Origin: Bidens hawaiensis
Lineage: Eukaryota > Streptophyta > Magnoliopsida > Asterales > Asteraceae
Length of the DNA stretch: 64,000 nucleotides
Direction of reading: 5' to 3'
Assembly: GCA_021521415.1 (NCBI GenBank)
Contig: JAIQDT010003012.1
Coordinates: 248,001-312,000 of the forward strand
Of the stretch, positions 57,901-64,000 are shown piece by piece. The notes under the pieces were generated by a model. That model was not told where the DNA came from. It did no database searches and was given only the letters and a program-made list of their open reading frames with translations. A program made the translations under genes and the position numbers. How positions within the stretch are numbered: the stretch's first letter is position 1; each line of letters opens with the position of its first letter.

Positions 57901-58260
57901 AATGTTCTTCTCATGCGTGTTTAATAAAGTGAGGTGAACTTTTGGACTTAAGCAAAGGGTTTTGAAAAGGGTTTTGTAAGGTTTTCCATGGGAAGTCCTT
58001 GTCACTTGCAGAAATGCCCGAGTTTCCTGCTTGGTCTCTGGGTATGATGCGGGTAGGTCTGTAACCTCCTCGCAAGTCAGGAGCGTTGAGTCCCAGTTGT
58101 ATGTATTTTCCATGAGGTTTTGGTAGTTTTGAACATAGTGATCAATTATGTTAAGACCACCAATTCCATCTTGGAGCTTCAAACAACGTAGTTCTCGACG
58201 TTCCCGCTATGCGGGGATGTTACTTCCGTTTCCGCAAGCATTGCCCAGAAGATCCTTCTT

Positions 58261-58640
58261 GGTTTCAATTCCCAGCGGAGCGCTAGGTATGTGAAGGGTT
58301 TTGCCTTAACACTGTACCTGCGCTCGTCTTACGGTTACTTTACTTCCAAGGTATTCCTGGCGTCAATTCCCTGCGGGTGCTAGGTATGTGAAGGGTTTTG
58401 CCTTTACACTGTACCCGCACCCGTCTTATAGTTACTTGGTTGCCGGGGTACTTGGCTTCAATTCCCTGCGGGTGCTAGGTATGTGAAGGGTTCTGCCTTA
58501 ACACTGTACCCGCAGCCGTCTTACGGTTACTTGTTTACCAAGGTTTTCTTGGCTTCAATTCCCTGCGGGTGCTAGGTATGTGAAGGGTTTTGCCTTAACA
58601 CTGTACCCGCAGCCGTCTTACGGTTACTTGTTTGCCAAGG
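58261..58640. repeat. Four tandem units of 95-97 bp upstream of the antisense gene
   Basis: GCTAGGTATGTGAAGGGTT recurs at 58282, 58379, 58474 and 58571. Units contain a long-range inverted pair CTGCGGGT ... ACCCGCAG. The array lies between the polypurine tract side and the antisense promoter. Confidence 0.95.
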
Positions 58641-58968
58641 GGTAAGGGATATTTTCCCGCTTACTTTTTAATATTTTCGAATTTTGAATTTTGAAATTCG
58701 AAGAGTTGGTGAAAAGATAAGAACAGTCCAAACCTCTGAAACGTCGTGCGACAGTTTCTTCTGACTGTGTCAGGACGTGCAGGAAGTTATGGTGACGTGA
58801 CAGAACATGGTCATTCCAGTCGTTTTTTCAGGCGCGTGGGCGTGATTTTACTGGCACACGTCCTTTCAACAGCTGTTGCCAGCCTGCTTTTTGCCACGTG
58901 TCATAGTTTCATTGCACCTTTGATTTCTCTCTCCTCCGCATTAAATTCACCGCATTAATTGCGATTAC

Positions 58969-58976
58969 TATATAAA
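58969..58976 (+). promoter_or_regulatory. TATA box of the antisense gene
   Basis: ATTACTATATAAAGGGGG lies 126 bases before the ATG, followed by a pyrimidine-rich leader (CTTTCTTCTTCTTCTT). This is a typical plant core promoter and lies outside the LTR. Confidence 0.7.
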
Positions 58977-59094
58977 GGGGGAGAGAGTTATCTGTAATTC
59001 ACACCTTCACCTTTCTTCTTCTTCTTAGTGATTTCCGGCAAATACTCCCCTTTTCAGGCAAGCATTTTCCCGAAATCACTTTCTTCTTTCCACC

Positions 59095-62067
59095 ATGTCT
59101 TCTCATGATACTGATGATCAGAAGACTGCTGGCGAGTGCCAGTGTTCTCTTCCTGTCGATCTGTACCAGTATATCGTCAGGAAGTTCATGCTCGAGTCTC
59201 TCGAGCCTGAGTTTCCTGAACCCCACCATACTGTGTACGATGCCCCTAGTGGCAAGATCGGGGTTTATGCTGCATTCTTTGTCTACGGAAACCTTAGGTT
59301 TCCGTTGACAAAGTTTGTGTACCGTGTCCTGGAGAGGCACGGTGTGCACCTGACAGAGGTGCACCCCATGGCCATTGCCAAGGTCCGGCACTTTGAGTGG
59401 GTGTGCCGGATACTGGGCCTTGAGCCCTTTGTTGACCGTCTGATGACCTTCTACACTTGGAGGTGCATCCAGGGGTGGTACACTCTTACAACCCGTATAA
59501 AGGGTTTAAAGATTTGTACCACCGAGCGGAGTCTTCGCTCATGGAGAAGAGAGTTCTTCTTCATATCCGCTCGCGCCGTCCCCATCGCCATGAAGTTTAA
59601 GAATGGCCAGGCGCTTCCGAACCTTCCCGCCCTTAACTACGAGGAGGCGGAATGGTTTTCGAAGATATCCCGGGTCCAGTCCCCGGTTTTCCGTTTTCCG
59701 GAGTCGGCGATGGTGATGCTGGGGATGAGCCGGGTGTGGAAGGCGGCGAATGCGGATAAGGTTCCGATCGTCCTTGAATATGGTTCGAACTCTACCCCTT
59801 ATGGTATGTCTTGTTTCTTTTTTGCTGACTACGATTTTTTCTAACTTTCTTGTTGATTTCAGAGGGTAACGATCTTCAGTCGCTCCTGAATCCGCGGGAG
59901 GAAGATGGTCCTGCGCGGATGGGTACTCGTGCTCTGGACGAGAACGAGTTGCCCATCCTCGAGCAGACTGCGGGTCGGTTTGTGGAGGTTTACCCGCCAG
60001 GCCAAGAGATCCTGAGCCACCGTCGGCCAGGTAAGCCTATCTTCCACCCTGAACCTCTCAAAGCTGTGCCTGCTGCTGGAGTTCATGACATTTCTTCTTC
60101 TGAGGAATCCGCAGAAGGTCCTCCACTGGTGCGGAAGAGAAAGGCTGCCGTCGCGAAGGGCAAGGAGAAGGTGGCCTCTACGGCCGACCCGGTAGTCCTA
60201 TCTGACTCGGAGTCAGATAATGCAGAGGTGGCGGGGAAGCCCGGTGGTGAAGAGACCACCGCTCCGGAGGCTGCAGGTGTCACCTCCGAGGAGGCAGCGG
60301 CAACGACGGTTACTGGTGGCAAGAGGCCGGCTCCATCGGGTTCGCCCCCGCTCGTCCGTGCGTTCAAGCTCAAGAAACCCCGTAAGTACCCCCATAATTC
60401 TTGTCTAGATTTGTTTAAAATAAATTCTTCTAACACTTTTGCTTGTGTAGGTGTGGATGTTGACGCATTCCAGGGTGGAGTTGGAGCAAGTATTCCCCCG
60501 CCAATGACGGTAGGCTCGGTCAGCCTTCCCGAGGCATCGACCCAGGCGTCTACGCCTGCTTCCGCTGGTTCCAGCCTTCCTGAGGCTGTTCCAGCTGAGA
60601 AGGTGTCTCCGCCGGCCGTGAGTGCAATTTTTACCGCATCTTTCACGGAGCCGGCGGTTACTGTTGCTGAGGAGGTGGCGCCAACCATGGCTACCACAGC
60701 GGCTGCCACTATACCTGCGCCACCGGCACCGACGGCCGGACCTTCAGGTATGCGCCAGGCTTCCCGCCGATCTATGCCACCTTCCCGTCTGCCTGACCTG
60801 TTGGATGGATTTCCTTTAGGTTCAGGTGATGGGTTTGGCGGCTATCGGCCTGTTATTGACCCTACAGGTACGTAGGGTTATTTTTCCTTTACATATTTTT
60901 ATCATCTTTTCCTAACTGCCTTTGTTTCTTTTGCAGTGTCGGATTCCAATGAAGTGTATGTTCCAAGATGGAACATACGCCGAGGAACAACCCTTCGCAC
61001 CCCTGTGGAGTGCGTGGACTGGGCTCGCCACGCTGCTCCTCATGGTGCGTTGGGGGAAGCCATGGCTAGCTACCAAGAGGGTAGGCTAACCAATGAGCTT
61101 CGGGTTCTCCAGGCCCGAACGCAGCCCCGCGTCGAGCTGCTTTGTCGTGAAAACGACAAGTTAAAAGCAGCTCGCGCCAAAGATATATCTGAAGCGCGGG
61201 CTCTTCGGGAGGAGAACCGGCAGTTGGCCGCTGCCGCAGCCGAGAAGGAGAAGGCATTCAAGGCCCTTGAGGTTGAAGTCCAGGCGCGACTCGAGGCCCG
61301 CTCCAAGGCTGCCCAAGCTGTGAATGAACAGCTTCGGCTGGCCAAGGAGACTGCGCGAAACTCAACTGAGAGGGCTGCCAAGGCTGAAGCTGTTGCTGAG
61401 CCACTTCGCGAAGAGAATGAGCAGCTTAAATGCAAATTAAAGGCTCTTCAGCATGCTCATGACGCCTTGGCAATGGAAGATGCCAAGAAGCTGCAGGAGA
61501 TCCTTGACCAGAGGGGGGTGCTTGACCGTACTGAAAGGAAACTCAAAAGCGTCGAAGAAGCTGCCGCCAAGGAAGTTCAACTTGCCAACCTTGATAAAAG
61601 CGGAGCCGAACGTGCTTGTAAAGAAAGTCAAGCTACCCTCCAATGGTTGCTTCGAGAAGCGTTGCCTCAGGTATCCTCTTTTTCTTTACGCTTTCTGCTT
61701 GTAATTAGAAAATGTTCTAAGTATTCTTTTGTAGGTTGTGCGTCAGGTCCTCTCAGAGACCTCTTACGACGATGCAATGAGCGCAGCCCTCAACGCTTCT
61801 CATGAGGATGGGCAGAAGACTGGCTTCCTGCTTGGTCTAGGGTTTGCTGAGAGAGGCTTTCCGCCCTCCAACTTCCCTTTATTCAATGTTAATACTGAAG
61901 CTGCTTATGACCAAGCTGTGAATCAGTATGCTGCCTTCCCGCATCCAGTGGTGGAGAAGGTGAATGAAGTCGCTGCTGCTGATGATGGGCTAAACATCCT
62001 TAAGGCTTTCCTTGGGCAGCCGCGCTCTGATGGTGCTGGCCCAAGCGGAGGTGGCCCTGAAGCCTGA
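59095..62067 (+). CDS. Five-exon antisense gene of a Tat-type retrotransposon (Transposase_28-like)
   Basis: Exons 59095-59803, 59863-60381, 60451-60867, 60937-61670 and 61735-62067. All four introns are GT-AG and keep frame, giving 903 residues. Residues 1-236: a globular domain (GKIGVYAAFFVYGNLRFPLT, FEWVCRILGLEPFVDRL) of the kind named putative gypsy-type transposon (Transposase_28) in plants. Residues about 237-548: acidic, Ser/Pro/Ala-rich linker with nuclear-signal-like RKRKAAVAKGKEK and KLKKPRK. Residues about 549-793: a long coiled coil (EENRQLAAAAAEKEKAFKAL). Residues 794-903: a short C-terminal domain. It lies between pol and 3' LTR, opposite to pol. Antisense ORFs at this place are known in Tat elements such as Retand and Grande; their role is unknown. 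The absence of stops over 2.7 kb implies recent activity or selection. Confidence 0.82.
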
Positions 62068-62279
62068 TCCTGAAGATCCCTTCCCGCTGCTAGGATAGAC
62101 TTAGCTTTGTATAGATTTCTTTTAGGCGGGTAGTTACCCAGCCCTTGTAATTGATTGTGAAATATTAATCTCTTTGCGTATAAGATTGTTATTTCCTTGG
62201 GTTCTTTGCTTTATAAACTTATGACTTGCATACTTAGTTTAAATTAGCAATTTCCCAAGTGCTTAGAATAAGAACCTTT

Positions 62280-62740
62280 GAACGTGGTTGATAATGGGTT
62301 AAAGTTTCGCCTCCTCCTTCGTGATTGTGCGGGTAAAACCGTCACTTGCACTTGGTAGGATGGCTAATCTTTACCCTTTATCTGACCTGCGTGTAGGTTT
62401 TTCAAAATTTCTAAGGCATTAAGTTAAACCTTTGAACGTGGTTGATAATGGACTAAAGTTTTCGCTCCCTCTTTCGTGATTGTGCGGGTGTAACCGTCAC
62501 TTGCACTTACTAGGATGGCTTTAACTTTAGACCTATATCTGACCTGCGTGTAGGTTTTTCTTGTCCCTTTTTTTTTTTTTTTTTTTTTTTTAGTGTTCAT
62601 AAGTTAACCTTATAACGTGGTAGACGGTAAGTTAAGTTTGGCTTCCTTGTTCGTGATTGTGCGGGTAAGACCGTCACTTGCACTTCCAAGGATGGCTAAA
62701 CTTTACCTACATCTGACCTGCGTGTAGGTTTTCCTTAGGA
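62280..62740. repeat. Three diverged tandem units downstream of the antisense gene
   Basis: AACGTGGTTGATAATGG or AACGTGGTAGACGGTAAG opens the units at 62280, 62434 and 62613. Each has GATTGTGCGGGTAA, GTCACTTGCACTT and CTGACCTGCGTGTAGG. A T-run of over 20 bases (about 62569-62591) lengthens the second unit. The gene is thus flanked by unlike tandem arrays on both sides. Confidence 0.9.
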
Positions 62741-62908
62741 ACTTTAACATTTTGGCGTTGTGTTTATGCGGGTATTGCCGCCTTCCACACGCAACTACTT
62801 CTTCCCGTAAGGGAAGTTCATAGGTTACAAGCTATCAATACATCGTGAAAGGAGAATCATTTCCATTAGAAGTGTCTCTAGGCCTTTTCTTTACAAGTTG
62901 GAATTGAT
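62741..62908. other. Spacer between pol end and tandem array
   Basis: Lies downstream of the pol stop codon (62909-62911 on the minus strand). Nothing recognisable apart from GTTTATGCGGGTATTGCC near 62761, an echo of the GCGGGT words of the arrays. Confidence 0.4.
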
Positions 62909-64000
62909 CTACATATAACATTTGCGTAATTGAGCTCCATTCCATGTTCTAGGGATGGGAGTGCCATCGAGCCTTTCGAGCCGGTACGCGCCCTTTCCCA
63001 GAACTTCTTTGATGATGTATGGCCCTTCCCAAATCGGGGCCAACTTTCCTGGGCGTTGTTGGTTCGAAGCCTCGTTGTTACGCAGTATGTAGTCTCCTTC
63101 CTTGAAGTTGCAGAGTTTTACCCGCGTGTTGTAGTACTTTTGCATTTGTCGTTTGTAGTTTTCTTCACGCACGGCGGCTAAGTCTCTGCGCTCTTCGGTT
63201 AGCATAAGGTCTAACCGTCTTTCCGCATCATTGTCTTCTGGTTGGATTAAGACCCTTGGTGAGGGTAAACCGATTTCGACTGGGATCATGGCTTCAGTGC
63301 CATAAGTGAGACTGAACGGGGTTTCTCCCGTACTGGTCTTCTTCAGCGTTCTGTTTGCCCAAAGGACGTGCGGAAGCTCGTCCACCCAGCCGGATCTGTG
63401 TTCCAAGAGTCTTTTCTTGATGCCTTCGACGATGCTCTTGTTTGCTCTTTCTACCTCACCGTTACCTTGCGGGTGTGCCACTGAGGTAAAGGTGTGGGTG
63501 ATTTGAAGTTCTTTCAGCCACTGCTGTAGCTTCTTGTCAGCAAAGTTGGTGCCATTGTCGCTTACCAAATTCTGTGGAAGTCCAAAACGGCAAATAATAA
63601 ATTCCCAAATAAATTTTTTGATATGCTTTGCGGTTGTTTGGGCTAAAGGTTTCGCTTCTATCCATTTGGTGAAGTAGTCAATGGCCACCACTAGGAACTG
63701 AACATTCCCAGCTGCTGTTGGAAATGGGCCTGTCACGTCAATGGCCCACTTCTGAAATGGCCATGAGGAAGTGACAGGAACAAGTTCATTTTTCGGGCGA
63801 TGCGTGTTGGGTGCGTAAAGCTGACAAGATCTGCATTTTCTGATGTATGCCAACGCGTCCATATGCATACCCGGCCAGAAGTATCCCGCGTTGTTTAGCT
63901 TGGCTACCACAGCGCGGGGGCCTGCGTGTACTCCACAGATGCCTTCGTGAACCTCCCTTAGGAGGTAGTCAGCATCTTGGTTGTCCACGCATCTTAACAA
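62909..64000 (-). CDS. Integrase end of Tat/Retand-type gypsy Pol (runs off the window)
   Basis: 363 residues in one open frame from the window edge. HHCC zinc finger: H18, H25, C56 and C59 (EVHEGICGVHAG ... CRSCQ). Catalytic triad D88 (WAIDVTGPFP), D148 (LVSDNGTNF) and E184 (GNGEVERANKSI), with 35 residues between D148 and E184 as expected. Then LWANRTLKKTSTGETPFSLT and TYGTEAMIPVEIGLPSPR, a mark of the Tat lineage, and a C-terminus (FKEGDYILRNNEASNQQRPG, GPYIIKEVLGKGAYRLE) with no chromodomain. Residue numbers count from the first Met at the edge. RT and RNase H would lie to the right. No defect seen in the visible part. Confidence 0.93.
   Translation of the reverse strand: MLRCVDNQDADYLLREVHEGICGVHAGPRAVVAKLNNAGYFWPGMHMDALAYIRKCRSCQLYAPNTHRPKNELVPVTSSWPFQKWAIDVTGPFPTAAGNVQFLVVAIDYFTKWIEAKPLAQTTAKHIKKFIWEFIICRFGLPQNLVSDNGTNFADKKLQQWLKELQITHTFTSVAHPQGNGEVERANKSIVEGIKKRLLEHRSGWVDELPHVLWANRTLKKTSTGETPFSLTYGTEAMIPVEIGLPSPRVLIQPEDNDAERRLDLMLTEERRDLAAVREENYKRQMQKYYNTRVKLCNFKEGDYILRNNEASNQQRPGKLAPIWEGPYIIKEVLGKGAYRLERLDGTPIPRTWNGAQLRKCYM

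Noticed and set aside
57835..58182. Minus-strand frame of 115 codons between antisense promoter and LTR
   Set aside because: It runs through the polypurine tract and LTR edge, lacks an ATG start and matches no family I know.
58261..58640. Regular array that might be taken for a CRISPR
   Set aside because: Units are direct repeats over their full length without unique spacers, inside a plant retrotransposon.
60748..60819. Alternative intron (GTATGC ... TTTAG) inside exon 3 of the antisense gene
   Set aside because: The reading frame is open without it; it could be optional (72 nt, in frame), but nothing demands it.
62383..62405. Hairpin ACCTGCGTGTAGGT followed by T-run, like a terminator
   Set aside because: The stem is only four pairs and the arrangement repeats in the tandem units; no basis for a terminator in a Pol II context.

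Overview
The window reads as nuclear DNA of a flowering plant: AT-rich, with no compact host gene set and almost wholly built of LTR retrotransposons, solo LTRs, Helitron-like and inverted-repeat elements. The style of the LTR ends (TGTCACACCCC, TGTAAC...GTTACA) reminds me of Asteraceae genomes; that placement is inference only. I see no complete host gene, tRNA, rRNA or CRISPR array.

Region by region. 1-5 kb: a solo Ty3/gypsy LTR (family A, 184-4600) holds a second solo LTR (237-2728), each with its own 5-bp target duplication. 5.4-7.8 kb: broken Ty1/copia gag-protease and LTR, minus strand. 8.2-12.6 kb: a Helitron-like element, a clear Helitron (9523-10204) inside an LTR-like sequence, a terminal-inverted-repeat cluster and a 139-bp tandem duplication. 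12.6-19.2 kb: copia pol remnant and a poorly preserved repeat block with an Athila-like reading frame. 19.2-23.8 kb: decayed copia element with LTR, primer site, long gag and integrase start. 23.8-24.9 kb: a possible host-gene exon fragment.

24.9-50.8 kb is one stratified complex. A minus-strand chromovirus (family A: gag, protease, RT, RNase H, integrase leftward from 28907; its 5' LTR at 43771-44716) has an almost intact 13.4-kb chromovirus (29856-43230, TSD AGGTA) inserted in its leader. A plus-strand piece at 45384-50846 carries the integrase C-terminus, chromodomain and 3' LTR of the same family, interrupted by a 3.0-kb solo LTR (TSD CTTAA). The two halves may be one element split by an inversion.

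The intact element has LTRs of 3642 and 3640 bp differing at about ten bases, an initiator-Met-type primer site, a polypurine tract, gag-protease and RT-RNase H-integrase-chromodomain reading frames separated by an apparent one-base loss, and an extra upstream frame (33864-34490) for a proline-rich, tail-anchored protein. Acceptor-like sites just before both this frame and gag, and a donor-like site in the LTR, suggest a splicing choice.

51-56.7 kb: a solo LTR with TSD ATGAG, an inverted-repeat element sitting in a (TA)n tract, a foldback sequence, and a C-terminal fragment of a NAM-associated/Harbinger-type protein. 56.9-64 kb: the 3' half of a minus-strand Tat/Retand-type gypsy element (LTR, polypurine tract, integrase end). 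Between integrase and LTR it carries, on the opposite strand, a well-preserved five-exon gene (59095-62067) with its own TATA box; all four GT-AG introns keep frame, giving 903 residues. This gene and the tail-anchored frame are the two most interesting coding finds.
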